Positions 1 through 11,501 of a stretch of 64,000 nucleotides of DNA are shown one piece after another. The DNA is from Allantophomopsis cytisporea. Its lineage: Eukaryota; Ascomycota; Leotiomycetes; Phacidiales; Phacidiaceae. Within the stretch, counting starts at the first letter, position 1, and the number at the start of each line of letters is the position of its first letter. The DNA is taken from the NCBI GenBank assembly GCA_024752435.1, contig CP103025.1, positions 992,001 through 1,056,000 of the forward strand. Reading direction: 5' to 3'. The notes beneath the pieces were generated by a model that saw only the letters and a list, made by a program, of their open reading frames with translations, did no database searches and was not told the DNA's origin. Position numbers and translations under genes: made by a program.

Positions 1-302
1 TAAGCTATTAGCAAGTATCAAGGTTTATGCAAATACATAAAAAGACTACATTATTTTTATTTGAAAAAAGGGGTTATCGAGTTTGTTTAAGGGTTAACTT
101 AAGGGTTAACCAACTATAAATCTATCCAATTAAACGGCTGTCTGACTCAGAAATTTCCTTACAAAACTAATATGATCCTAATACTAGTAGACTAGCAAAA
201 TAGTAGTATGACTAATAAAGAATCAAACTTAAAGACTATCCGACTGAAGACTATTCAAACAGCAGAGTATCTGAGTAAGTAATAATCTAATTCAGTGGGT
301 AA
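1..302. other. AT-rich spacer at left edge
   Basis: No gene is seen. The stretch is AT-rich with many TpA steps. A perfect tandem pair of the 12-mer TTAAGGGTTAAC lies at 87-110; each copy carries a GTTAAC palindrome. Confidence 0.5.
87..110. repeat. Tandem 12-bp repeat, 2 copies
   Basis: Two exact adjacent copies of TTAAGGGTTAAC occur at 87-98 and 99-110. The unit resembles GGGTGTTAACTT, found at 3381-3392 and 6092-6103, so all may be ends or relics of one decayed element. That link is inference. Confidence 0.6.
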
Positions 303-900
303 TCGAAGAGCTTGACTATTTTTCTGGCGCGAAGACTCCTGCCACCAGATATCACAAATCCAAGTTTTGGAGATCTTGTTGACCTCGCTCTCCTTCGAGT
401 ATGTAACGTGGCCTCGTCCCTGGAACATCCTCCTGCCAGACTATTCCCAACAGCCGAGACGGTGCTTGGGAAGTATTTTACCTACAAGGACTGGCTCACT
501 CATGGAAACCTGGAGACCGAGCTGGGAAGACTGAGCTACATGCTCGCGAAAATGTCTGAGCGAGGCATACCAACTGCATAAATTGCCACTGTCCGCTTGA
601 TTTTGTCATCTCCTCAAGTTTTGATCTCCTGGAAACGAATCCTTCAGCAGCGGAAGAAGCAAGTGCTTGAATTGATGCACGGGATCATATATCAAATGCA
701 AAAGCAAGAGCGGCGGATATCTTATGCGACCAAAAGTCAGGGTTCTATACTATTCCAGTGGGCTGTAAGACAGGCACTGCGGCCTCTGGCTACGTGATTC
801 AACTCTAGGGAAGATCATTGTCGGATTGTCGTTCAAGCAGCCAATGGCCAATTCGACCACGTACAAGAGTTCTTGCAGATTACGAGTTTAACATAAATAT
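303..900 (+). pseudogene. Decayed coding-like sequence, family unknown
   Basis: Two stretches read like protein but are broken by stops and frame changes. One frame is open from about 303 to 581 (Leu-rich, ending LAKMSERGIPTA) without an upstream ATG; a second frame at 305-380 also reads like protein. From about 640 a third frame gives a plausible run (IDARDHISNAKARAADILCD) with one stop inside it. I do not recognise the family. Broken frames in AT-rich DNA suggest an old inactivated gene; an unannotated multi-intron gene is the alternative. Confidence 0.25.
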
Positions 901-1119
901 CGAGGCATGATCTAATTGTTTGATACCGTGACTATTGAGGTCAAAAACTTGCTTATGAAATGCTTCACGGGGATATTTTATACTAAGATTTGTCAAGATA
1001 ACAGGTTAAGATGTGCACAAGTCAGATTTGACCCAACTTCCATGATTTACACGTCTCTAATTGCTCAGAAGCTCGAAAAGGCTTCATTTTCAGCCACACT
1101 GAGCGTGACTATTATATAA

Positions 1120-1958
1120 CATGTACAACGTGCATAATGCGATCCTGTTACACTTGAAGAGATATGCTTCAACTGGAAGATATTTTTGCGTTAGGAACAA
1201 AGGCAATAATTGATATCGCAATAAGTAAAGTAACTAGGTGTTAGTCTTGATACCGCCACAGGTAGTTAGCCGTTCACATGGTTGTTCTGTCAACTTATCG
1301 GCCAGGTCGGCCCCTTGGGCGACTTCGACCCAGACTCTGACAGCCTCGTAGCATTATTTTTACTTGACTCATGCTGCTATCAGAGATTTATAACGTCGTA
1401 AGCACTACTTTTTGTTTGAAAATCAGTACCAATTTACGGTAAATAATAGAGCCGAATAACGTGTATGATGGCATATCAGATAGTTTCGATTGAGTGTCGT
1501 TATAAGTGCTTTATAAATCTTCAAGAGCCAAAGCTTCACATCTATATTTATCTATGTGCTAAGAGATTCAGCCGCGTTCACACACCGGTTTCCTATCAAG
1601 CCTGGGGGCGCCAGCGATCAGTCAATAGATGACGGTCAGTGCTGACTGGTTGGATGTAAAGATTACTTGATTTGCACTCCTACTAGTGCAAACTAGGATC
1701 CTAGAGAATTTTATCGGGGTAGCAGGGAGTTTGGGAAAGTACTAAACCGAAACAAACCATTGGTGCATAAGCTAGCAGCTGTAGTCAAGATGAGGTAGGT
1801 AAGGTAGTAGAACAACTTGCTTGCTTCTTCTTTTATATAGAGGTGACTAAAATCGTAGTGGTGTTAGGCGCCCCTACGCCCTATACACTATTATCTGAGA
1901 CATCTCCCTATTTTCTTATTTTCTTATTTTCCTTCTAAAAGCATACTACTTGTTAAGG
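1120..1958. other. AT-rich spacer upstream of the bZIP gene
   Basis: I see no open frame of note and no RNA gene. The sequence becomes more pyrimidine-rich just before the bZIP start, as is usual for fungal promoters. Confidence 0.5.
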
Positions 1959-3057
1959 ATGAGCGGAAAAGTCACGTCCCAGCACCGTCCCCGGCTTAGA
2001 GAATCGGAAGCTACGCAGCAAGTGATGAAAGAGGATTGGACCACGGCTGCGGACCCTCGGGCTAAGGTTCAGAATCGTGTTGCCCAGAGAAGTTACCGTT
2101 AACATATATGCATTTCCTTTGTCGCCGATGATGATGATGATGATGATGATTATGGGGTTTCTAACGAAAAGCAGGTCAACGCATGAAAATCCGCCTCGAG
2201 GAATTGGAACAGCAAGTGCAGGAGCTGAAGCGTAGTCTGGCCGAGAAGACAGCAGCCACCGCGGCACATAATAGTCAGAGCTTCTAACAGCCCCTGGCAG
2301 TGACCTCGCTTAGCAAACAAGCCTCACCGTGTCCTAGCACGGACCTCGCCCCGGACTTTAATGTGACACCACGACCTCCAGCATTTTCCCCAGCTCCGAC
2401 AAACAGTGCAGGGTTACAACAACAGCCAACGCCAGGTTCGGACCCACATCATGCTGCAGACCCTAGATCTGCTCCTGAAATTATATCGCACAATCACTCT
2501 TGTGAGCTCCAACTAAGCGGTTTCACTTCATACACCGCGACCTTGAGCGATCCCTGGGCTTTCGATGAAGACTTGAATTGTAGATTCTTAGACCGCGTCC
2601 CATAGATGTCCTTTCTTAGCCGCGCAACTGCTGATTGAGCGTTGCTTTAGTTATAACCACAAATGAAACACAGCCTCATATCGCCGAGGCGGATCCAACC
2701 GAAGCGGAGGACAATGCATGGGAGATGGGAATGCAAGCAACTCCGGAGGAGCCACAACCATCCACCGTTGCTACATCGAATAGCTGTGCCGATGGCTTGC
2801 TTCCCGACCAGCCTGTCACTTCTCCGCCTGCTTCGACGGTCCAGAAGCCGGTCACCCCGTCAATTCCATCATCGTCCTCCACGGAAGCCATCGTCGATGA
2901 TTTGCTTCAGCCCCCTGACAGAGATGACGCAAGCCTAGAAGAACGAGTTGAATGTTTTCTTTCGTGCGCACAGCAGGCGGGTTTCGGTGACTTCGACTCG
3001 CTCATCATAGCATATTATACCCAGCACTTCAGCCAGGTATCAACGCTGTCAGCTTAA
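1959..3057 (+). CDS. bZIP transcription factor (possibly decayed)
   Basis: Exon 1 (1959-2097) encodes a fungal basic region (AKVQNRVAQRSYR), and after a 77-bp intron (2098-2174) the frame continues QRMKIRLEELEQQVQEL, so basic region and zipper join correctly. The C-terminal exon carries the block LEERVECFLSCAQQAGF...SLIIAYY that typifies a family of fungal bZIP regulators. A continuous 293-residue model needs two more introns: 2232-2300 (gtagtc..ctaac..ggcag) and 2580-2650 (gtagat..tttag); both keep frame. Without them an in-frame TAA at 2285 and TAG at 2603 break the gene, and both could come from C-to-T change at CpA, as in repeat-induced point mutation. The zipper is short in the spliced model and the C-terminus looks truncated. 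It would act in the nucleus; targets are unknown. Confidence 0.5.
2127..2150. repeat. (GAT)n microsatellite inside bZIP intron 1
   Basis: Eight GAT units sit in the first intron of the bZIP gene, between the basic region and the zipper. Length changes here would not alter the protein. Confidence 0.8.
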
Positions 3058-3916
3058 TACACTTCTCGACAATACCCAGCAGAACAAAGACACTGCCTAG
3101 ACACTCAGCTTTCAATAGATTTTAGTCACTCTTTAACCTTAAGAATATAGTTAAGCAATGACAATCTGACTAATATTATTCTTCTACCCCTACTACGCTC
3201 TTACTGTTTCGAACATTTTTAGTTTAAAGTGCTAAATTGTTTCTTCTCACCCCTACCGCAACTATTAACTTCGTTTATAGTTGCTGTAGACCACGGAGGC
3301 GTGCGGCATATAATACTTTTAACGCTAAGACGACTAGGATAGTAGGTACACAAAGCTAATTAATCTAGTATACATAGATAGGGTGTTAACTTCAAGTTGC
3401 TCTAGATCTATTCTTTCTAATAACTTTTTGATCATTATAACACCATTAAAGTCTTTAGGATCATATGTTCTTAACTATATTATCTAGTAGTAATACAATG
3501 GTGTAGGAAGAAGCTGTAAAGGTATAGAAAACCGACTCCGAAAACTCTTTTTCTAAAATATGTGACTCGCTAGATCCTGGTTTAAGTACTATCGATCACC
3601 CTGACAACAGTAAGCTATAGCTAATCTAATATATTCACAGAGTGTAAAACCTGCTCTACATGCTTATAGTACTACCTTACCAGATTAACTCCCTAACAAT
3701 ACCTTTTTCAAATTTAGTTACTTACAAGGGCCTTCGTGTAATAACGTACATTATGTCGCATACCTCCATAGATCTTGACCATCTGAACTAGTCGCATAGC
3801 CAAGCGAATGCCTCGAATCTCGCATTACCTTCATTACTGACATGTTTTTATAGTAATAATCTGGTAACAACTATGCTATACAGCTTACAGAAGCTCCAAT
3901 ACACGATTAAAAACTT
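3058..3916. other. AT-rich spacer with short repeat relics
   Basis: No gene is seen. TpA steps are abundant and CpG is rare, as in RIP-affected fungal DNA. GGGTGTTAACTT occurs at 3381-3392 and GGTGTAGGAAGAA at 3500-3512; the latter recurs at 12771. Confidence 0.5.
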
Positions 3917-5849
3917 ATGTCTGAGACACCCGATGGTGGAGAGCCCACCGAGGAGGAAATAAAAACTCTTCGTCACATTTCAGACAGAATCCCGCTCAAT
4001 GTATGGTTAGTGGCTGGCATTAGTCTAACTGAGCGATTCACCTACTACGGCATCAATGCTCCCTTTCGTAAGTTCTTCTACAGGAGTGAAAAGGCTCGGA
4101 CTAGGTGCTATTTTGAACTAAATGTAATACAGAAAACTACGTTCAAAACTCTCCAAATGACCCTGTCCGTCCTGGCGGCTTAGGTCTTGGTCAAAGTAGG
4201 GCGACCAACCTAAACGACGCCTTTCAATTTCTTGTCTATCTATCGCCGCTTGGCTGGGCAATTCTTGCGGACACACGGCTTGGCTGTTATAAAACCATAT
4301 GTATTGCTACAGCGTAAGCTGCCTTTACTTATTGATGATGAATTGGTCGCTGACTTGATCTAGGGTTTATCTTTCTGGTGTCACGCTTATCTTTGCGACA
4401 TCTACACCTTCCGCACTGCACGATAATGCAAGCCTTAGTGGGTTTCTGGCTGGTATTGTCGCTACTGGGATTGGTTTAGGTGGACTGAAGGCTTGCGTTC
4501 CTCCATTCATGGGTTCGATACATCAAATTGTACCGAGTTTAAGTACTATGCTAACCTTCTAACTAGCTGACCAATACACTGGAACCATCCTCAGCGTGAA
4601 GACTATAAAGAAGCAGGAGAGGGTCATTGTAGACCGGAAGATGACACTCCAGTCCATCTACAGCCTCTGGTATTGGTGCGTCAACGTCGGTGCATTGTCT
4701 GGAATTGCAACAACATGGATAGAGAGAGATATTTCATTTTGGGCTGCTTATCTTCTACCTGCTTGTTTCGTATGGTTTGCAGTAATTCTGCTGCTATTAG
4801 GTCGTCGGCGATTTGGTTTGTGAAACAGGGCGATCTCCTTGAGGAAATAACATGCTGACAGAGCTTAGTTCAACGAAAACCTGTCGGTTCAGTTCTAGCG
4901 GAAGCCTTTAAAGTCTTCTCTACAGCTGCTAAAGAAGGATTCAAGATGGATGTGTGTAAGCCTGAGTACCAACGGAGCCATCATGGAAGAGAGGTTGAGT
5001 GGACTGCGTCGTTTGTGGAAGAGCTCAAACTTGGTCTAGTAGCATGCCGAGTCTTGTTAGTTCTCTAAATTCCTTTTCTTTACATTTTGCCATTTATTAC
5101 CAGCATCTTGCTAACATGTGAATAGCCTAGCCTTTCCTGTTGCCTGGACATGTCATAGCCAGATAAACACCAACCTCGTTTCACAAGCTGCACAAATGCA
5201 GACGCATAAAATCCCCAATGATACTTTTCAAAACCTGAGCGCTCTTACGGTCATCATCGCTATGCCTATTGTGCAGCGACTTTTATATCCAGCATTGCAG
5301 AAGCTCAAAATCCCTTATCCGCCCATCAGTCGCATTACAGCCGGCTTTTTTCTGCAGGCCGCTGCTATGGGTTACGCGGCTATTGTTCAAAAAGTAATCT
5401 ACAGAGCAGGCCCTTGCTATGATATGCCCCTCAAATGCTCATTTGCCGTAGGCGAATCTGGTCCCAATCATGTTGATGTTGCACTCCAGCTACCCGCCTA
5501 CGTATTTGACGGCCTTGCTGGGATATTTTTCTACCCTACTGGCCAAGAATATGCATACACAAAAGCACCAAGCAGCATGAAGTCGCTAGTACAATCTATT
5601 CTTATGTTCACGGTAGCAGTTGGTGCAGCCCTTGCCTTCGCGTTCTCCCCAGCTTACAAGGACCCATTTAATGTCATTATGTATACGTGCTTGGCTGTTT
5701 TGATGTTCTTGACAGCTTGTCTATTTTACTTCTTCTTAAGAAAATATAGCAAAAGCGAAGACAGCATGAACCGCTTTGGAACGGAAAAGGACCAGCATAG
5801 AATGGAAACTCATACGAGAACCGATACTGTCGTTGAATTACGGGAATAG
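3917..5849 (+). CDS. PTR2: PTR2-type proton-coupled peptide transporter
   Basis: This gene encodes a 546-residue POT/PTR2 transporter of the plasma membrane, which imports di- and tripeptides with protons. Exons are 3917-4067, 4133-4313, 4364-4512, 4567-4815, 4869-5055 and 5126-5849; all five introns are GT-AG (50-70 bp) and the sum is in frame. The family block ERFTYYGINAPFQNYVQNS spans the first junction. It is followed by GLGLGQSRATNLNDAFQFL, GLGGLKACVPPFMADQYTG, a conserved SIYSLWYWCVNVGAL segment and the C-terminal LEYAYTKAP-like block (here QEYAYTKAPSSMKSLV). Hydrophobic segments fit about 12 helices. It is intact although flanked by AT-rich, RIP-like DNA. A role in nitrogen scavenging is inferred from the family. 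Confidence 0.92.
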
Positions 5850-6691
5850 GAGGAGGCGGCTAGTCAAGTTGGAGAGGAGTCAGGCTAAGATCAAGGGACT
5901 TGAGATTTTAGAGGAAAGTATAACAGATGGCGGATTATTCAGACTATAATATGATTTGGTCCTCTATTCAAATTATCATAGAACATATACTACCTTGGTT
6001 GCTACTATGATCTGTTTTCTACGTCTGCTCCTATTTAAGTGCTATACAGCTCCTATCTTTATTCTACTTATATCAATTACTATATCAAAGAGGGTGTTAA
6101 CTTTATATTCACCACTACTGATTATAGTACCTGTTGTACACCAGCTAGTAAAAGGTCTTAGCTATATTATTATGTACTACATATTCTAATTATAAAAATA
6201 TTTTAATAGAAGTAGAAGACTATATATCCATAACAATATATTACTAGAGATATTATACCAAACTTATAATCGAACGTCATACGTATGATATAGGTAGATT
6301 TCGTCCGTAATATTAGGTATATTTATAGTAGTTGTAAAGCTCTAAACATCCTACTCTCAAGTGAATGAAGTTATCATTGAATACTAAGGTACTCTGTAAT
6401 CAATTGATTCAAAGCCCAGCTTACGGTGTGGCCTTGACGCCTAAGGCCGAACTTCTCAGTGGCCATACGTAGTAGTGCACCGTATAACAAATTCCAAAGA
6501 ACTTCAGCCTCGAGGCTGTTGATCTAAACACATACAAGCTCACTTCAACCACACAATCCTTCTACACTCCGCCCATCTCACCGAAGCTGTGACTATATAC
6601 TATGATAAGCCTCTGAGCTATTGCGCACGCTTCGAGATACACATCACGAGACACCGACAAATTAAAACTAGATCCATTCAACGCCGCCATT
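5850..6691. other. AT-rich spacer
   Basis: No gene is seen. 5950-6360 is very AT-rich, with a second GGGTGTTAACTT at 6092-6103. The last 250 bp before RPB3 return to ordinary composition and probably hold its promoter. Confidence 0.5.
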
Positions 6692-7829
6692 ATGGATTAT
6701 GATCCCATGGATTTGGGCACGGAGGGCCTTGGCCCTTCAGTCAAGATTTCCGAAGTGAGCATACCTCAATATGTTCAGCATCCCATATGCGCCAAGCATC
6801 GTAGCTAACTCTTCATACCAGGCTGACTCCGCACACGTCGACTTCGAGCTGCAGAATGTCGACCTCTCCTTCGCGAACTCCATCCGTCGAACCGTCCTCG
6901 CGGAGGTTCCAACAATGGCAATAGACCTGGTCGAGATCGAAGCAAATACATCAGTGCTAGCTGATGAGTTCATCACCCACAGACTCGGGCTGATCCCTCT
7001 AAACTCCAAGAACGTTGACGATGTCGCATACTCTCGAGACTGCGACTGCCCCGAGTACTGCGAACTCTGCAGTGTCACACTCACTTTGCACGCACGCTGT
7101 ACCGGAGATGAAATTATGAAGGTTTACGCGCGCGACTTGGTGGTGGATCATATGAGACCGAATCAATGGGTTGGCACTCCGGTCATCACGGACTCCGAGG
7201 GCTTGGGTACGGTTATTGCGAAGCTGAGAAAAGGTCAAGAATTACGAATGAAGTGTATTGCGAAGAAGGGGATTGCTAAGGAGCATGCGAAGTGGGCACC
7301 TACGTCTGCGGTTGGTTTCGAGTATGATCCCCACAACAAACTTAGACATATGGATCTTTGGTACGAGGAGGATGCGGAGAAAGAATGGTAAGCGTAATAC
7401 CTTGAGATTTTTGGTTGGGATGTCACTGACAAGCATAGGCCAAAGAGCAAATATGCCGAGTGGGAGGAACCAGCTCAAGAAGGTGAGCCGTTCGACTACG
7501 ACGCTGTGCCAAGTCGTTTCTACTTCGAGGTCGAGAGTGTCGGAGGCCTGGAACCAGATGCTATCATTCAACAAGGAATCAAAGTTCTTCAGCAAAAACT
7601 TGCAGCTGTTATTCAGGAGCTTGCAGAAGGAGATATGGGTGCTGGCGGTATGGATGGATTTGATGGACCACGAAGCCCAGATATGGGAGTGAATGGTGGA
7701 AACGCTTGGGAAGGTGATCAAGGATACACAACTCCATACAATGGTGGCGCAAACCAATGGGGCGCTGGAGCTGCGACCCCATATGGGGCTACTCCATACG
7801 GGCAACCTAACCAGGCTAATGGCTGGTAA
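6692..7829 (+). CDS. RPB3: RNA polymerase II subunit RPB3
   Basis: RPB3 is the alpha-like core subunit that pairs with RPB11 in assembly of RNA polymerase II in the nucleus. Exons 6692-6754, 6822-7387 and 7439-7829 give 339 residues, the usual size for fungi. The start MDYDPMDLGTEGLGPSVKIS runs into the dimerisation fold (VDFELQNVDLSFANSIRRT). The zinc loop DCDCPEYCELC has the CxC-x3-CxxC spacing of yeast Rpb3. The C-terminal tail is Gly/Asn/Gln-rich with short repeats (ATPYGATPYGQ), seen in many filamentous fungi. Both introns are GT-AG. The gene is convergent with DIC1. Confidence 0.96.
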
Positions 7830-8431
7830 GCACATTGTGTTAGATCGATAGAGGAAGCCTACACTTGGCGAGGCTTAAAGGCAGATCTCTGGCTGGAAAC
7901 AGACCAAGTGGATGCCATAAGACCTTTGGCATCCTGACCAAAGATCACGATTAATACTGGATATCTACTTGGTCCCCCATCCTTTTTTTATTTAATAGAA
8001 TTCTGGAAAAGATGTTTTGATATTCCTCAATCATCATATTGAGACCGACCGCAAACCCATGGAGGATTCTGGTCTCTCAATATCGTCAGCTCGCAGAGAG
8101 CCTTGGTCTATAGGGTTCTGAGCTCAATCTTGAGGCTCCCCCCAAAAATCACTTGTAAAATCACAAATCTGTATTGGCGCAACTTCCAAAACCTCAAGGA
8201 GCACAAGGGGAATCAGATTCAGCATATGCAGTCTAATTAGAATGACAAGATGATACCCATGAAAACGCCGTCTAAATGCTGCTCTATAACCGCGCTGACG
8301 CCCATCAATATGAACAAAGACTAGTGCCGAGTATATGTATAGTCTTCGCAGACCATGTGCCCATCTTGTACAAACGCTGATCCGCAATAATAACAAGTAA
8401 ATGTAAGCAATCACACCAGCCGAGTACCCAA
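7830..8431. other. Convergent 3' region, RPB3 and DIC1
   Basis: About 600 bp lie between two stop codons facing each other. It should hold both 3' UTRs and polyadenylation signals. A minus-strand open frame at 8124-8435 lacks protein character and I do not call it. Confidence 0.6.
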
Positions 8432-9533
8432 TCAAGGTACTGTCACCTCAGGAATTCCCTTCCAGTATCTGTACAGCTTCTTATGCTGTTCCAACGCCAA
8501 GAAAGTGACAATCGTATGGGGTCCCAATCTAATGAAACTTGGAACCCAGCCCCTGAACATCCATCCGGCTCCCTCAACTCTATATACATCAGCCAACAAC
8601 TTGCCCAAGCCCTTACTCTCGCTTGCGCTCATAACCCGCGTCTTGATAACATCAACCGGCGAGCAGACCGTGGTGGCCACGAACCCAGCCATAAGCGACG
8701 CGGAGAAATGTGTCGTAAGTCCATCTGTCAAGGGAGTATGCTCGATAAGCAAGCGCTTGAACAAGTCGTAGGACGCAAGCTGCGATGCCGTCATCAGCAC
8801 CGCACGCATGCTGTTCGGCCACACGCCGCGGAACAGACTAGCCACACCCTCCTCGCGACTCATGCGGATCAGCCCGTCAATCGCGTTCTTATAATTCCTA
8901 CGATCCGCCGGTGGAAGCGCAGAATCGTGCTGCATGCGCACGTTCAGCACATCGGCTGGGTTGCCTACGCAGCCTCCCAGGAAACCGGATACCGATGCCA
9001 TTGCGATCAGCGTTGGGAAGGATGGTTTGGCCCCTTCCGGTGTGAGTCGTTGCTTTAGTTCTTCGTACACTCCGAAGCGGGTCGTTGAATAGGAGATTTG
9101 ACGGAGGAGGGAGGCCGATAGACCCTTGTAGAGACCGGGTGCGCCGTCGTGCTTGAAGACGTGCACGAACATGCCTACCATTGTCTTGGGCGCATTGCCG
9201 GAGCGTGTTTGGAGTCGGACCTGTTATCATATTTCAGCTGTGTGCTCGTGGCAGGATATCTCTGTAGGATTTATGGGATTGGGATTATGCGCTTATCTAC
9301 CTTAACTGCAGACAAATGTTAGTTATTGTTCAAAGTCATATAGGGGAAGATAAGACAAGTAACTGTGCCTTCAACTTACCAAGATCCAGAGGATGGGTAA
9401 CCATGGCCGCAAAACAACTTGCGCTCCCTCCAAACCAGAACGGATAATGGATAACTGCACTCGCCATCTTGCTCTTCGCTGCCTCAGCCTTTACCTCGAC
9501 CGTCTTCACCGTTTTCGTCCCTTCAGAAGGCAT
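8432..9533 (-). CDS. DIC1: Mitochondrial dicarboxylate carrier
   Basis: This mitochondrial carrier (315 residues) of the inner membrane exchanges malate or succinate for phosphate. Exons on the minus strand are 9533-9380, 9305-9301 and 9220-8432. The middle exon is only 5 nt (TTAAG); it supplies Val-Lys and makes the first carrier signature read PLDLVKVRLQ (Pro48 onward). Both flanking introns (74 and 80 bp) are GT-AG. The second and third signatures are NPADVLNVRMQ and SPVDVIKTRVM, and the ending RGWVPSFIRLGPHTI is typical of DIC1. Reading through the first donor gives LGKLKAQL and then fails to join the VRLQTR of exon 3, so the microexon model is preferred. It is divergent from MSF1. Confidence 0.93.
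9301..9305 (-). other. 5-nt microexon of DIC1
   Basis: The five bases TTAAG lie between ctgcag (acceptor, 9311-9306) and gtagat (donor, from 9300). They complete a split Val codon and add Lys, both needed for the carrier signature. Length 5 keeps frame: 154+5 is divisible by 3. Confidence 0.85.
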
Positions 9534-10020
9534 ATTTGCAATGGGGCCAATGCAGGCTTCTCATTCCTGGCTGGCGGAATATTGCAAGGTGCCTGAGTGC
9601 CAGTCTATTGTTAGTCTTATTGAAGGATGGGATTTTGAAGAGAGAAGAAAGCACTATTATCTACAGCGACTCACATCCGCTCGATTTGATTTCTGTGTTG
9701 CCCACAGCGTGAGTGGGTGCAAAAGCGCAAGTGGGCCCTCCCCGGAATCTTTGCCGCGCCTTATTGCGTTTTGAGCGTCATCGGACATTTTTTTCTGCGG
9801 AAAAGTGCCAGTCCACCAGTCTTGCACATCTTTTTCGGCAGGGATCTAGGCTACGCCGAGCGTGCGGTTCCGCCATTCCACCACACTTTATTGTGAAGTG
9901 TACATGTCTGAAGCTTAAGCCTCTGAGCTCAGATTCAACTTCATCAATAACCTCACGATGCGCCCTGTCCCATCGCCGACCAGGCCCTTGGCTGTCGGCA
10001 CTGAGGCATTGGCTATTTTC
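9534..10020. promoter_or_regulatory. Divergent promoter region, DIC1 / MSF1
   Basis: Two mitochondrial-protein genes start from this 487-bp spacer in opposite directions, so shared control is possible. An in-frame upstream ATG for MSF1 lies at 9958. No clear TATA box is seen. Confidence 0.45.
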
Positions 10021-11501
10021 ATGGGCTTGCGGAGTAGCATTGCTAGAAGAGTGCAGCTTTGCTGCCATTGCAGATATAGCTCTTCAGGTACACACCTATC
10101 AGACCACATATTTTGAAGCTCCACTCATGCCGAATAGCTGCACCAAAAACCCTCCAGTCCAATTCTGAAGCTTCGGAAACCTCGGTGACACTCGATGGCC
10201 AAAAATATGAGAAGGATGAATGGTACAATGTCTCGTCGAACATAAGCAACTCAATTCGTCGACGATTGCATCTCCAAGAAGATCATCCGATTTCCATAAC
10301 TCGACAAATTATCGAATCTCGATTCCCTGCTCCTACCTACAAATATCACAACACTTTTTCACCGGTGGTAACAACGCATCAAAACTTCGATTCTCTCGGC
10401 TTCCCCATTGACCATCCAGGTCGCAGCAAAACAGACACCTACTACGTTAACAAATCCACCGTTCTTCGAACCCACACCAGCGCCCACCAAGCAGACATCT
10501 TCCGCGCCAATGAAAGCTCTGGCTTTCTCATCAGCGCCGATGTCTACCGCCGCGATGCCATTGACCGCTCACATTACCCGATTTTTCATCAGATGGAGGG
10601 TGCACGCATGTGGGACCGCACTCAAGTACCGAATGGCGACATCGCCGCTGCCGTATACGCCGATATCGAGAAACTGCCCAAGCACGATATGAAAGTTGAG
10701 GATCCGAACCCATCACACCACGCTGAGCGTAACCCTCTGCAGAAAGAGCACACAGCCGCCGAAGCAGAAGCCATTGCTACTCACTTGAAGCGCTCGTTAG
10801 AGCTTGTCGTTGTCGAAATCTTCAAGCGTGCTGCACAGGCTGCCAAGAATGCAAATGCGGAATACGTCGACGAGCCACTGAAAGTGCGTTGGGTCGAGGC
10901 CTACTTCCCATTCACGTCGCCGTCGTGGGAGCTTGAGGTATTCTGGCAGGGCGATTGGTTGGAGGTTCTGGGCTCCGGCGTTGTGCAACAGGATATCTTC
11001 AAGAAGTCCGGCGTACCTGACCAAGTTGGCTGGGCGTTTGGCATTGGTCTGGAGAGAATCGCTATGCTCTTGTTTGAGGTTCCCGATATCCGCCTCTTTT
11101 GGTCTCAAGACCCCCGCTTCCTTGACCAGTTTAAGGGCCTTACAGAGAATCTCGATGCGATGAAGCGCTTTGTTCCTTTCTCGAAATACCCAGCTTCCCC
11201 TCGTGACGTCTCATTCTGGCTGCGTTCGACTTCAAGTTCGGCTGGTGGTGGGACGAGAGCTAATACAAAGGACTTCCACGAGAATGACGTTATGGAGATC
11301 GTTAGAGATATTAGTGGTGATGTTGTTGAGGATGTACGTGTCGTGGATGAATTTACGCATCCTAAGACCGGTAGGAAGAGTCTGTGCTATAGGATCAACT
11401 ATAGAAGTCTGGAAAGGACGTTGACTACCGAGGAAGCTAATGGCTTCCATGAGAAAGTCCGTCAGGCTCTTGTAGAGAAGTTGGGGGTTGAGCTTAGATA
11501 G
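10021..11501 (+). CDS. MSF1: Mitochondrial phenylalanyl-tRNA synthetase
   Basis: This monomeric class II synthetase charges mitochondrial tRNA-Phe. Exons 10021-10087 and 10138-11501 give 476 residues. The first exon reads MGLRSSIARRVQLCCHCRY, an Arg/Ser-rich presequence without acidic residues, as expected for import. The 50-bp GT-AG intron joins it in frame to AAPKTLQSN. The body shows the catalytic core (RTHTSAHQADIF, HQMEGARMWD, GWAFGIGLERIAMLLF) and a C-terminal anticodon-binding domain (FSKYPASPRDVSFWL). An in-frame ATG at 9958 would add 21 residues; 10021 is chosen because the presequence then begins at once. Confidence 0.94.

Noticed and set aside
87..110. Telomere-like repeat
   Set aside because: The unit is TTAAGGGTTAAC, not TTAGGG, and there are only two copies.
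7242..7835. 197-codon frame antisense to RPB3
   Set aside because: It is a shadow of the conserved RPB3 coding strand, with no sign of its own family.
9361..9379. Read-through of DIC1 exon 1 giving LGKLKAQL, which mimics the carrier signature
   Set aside because: The frame soon stops, and exon 3 already begins with VRLQTR, so the match is a coincidence created by the gtaagttgaag donor region.
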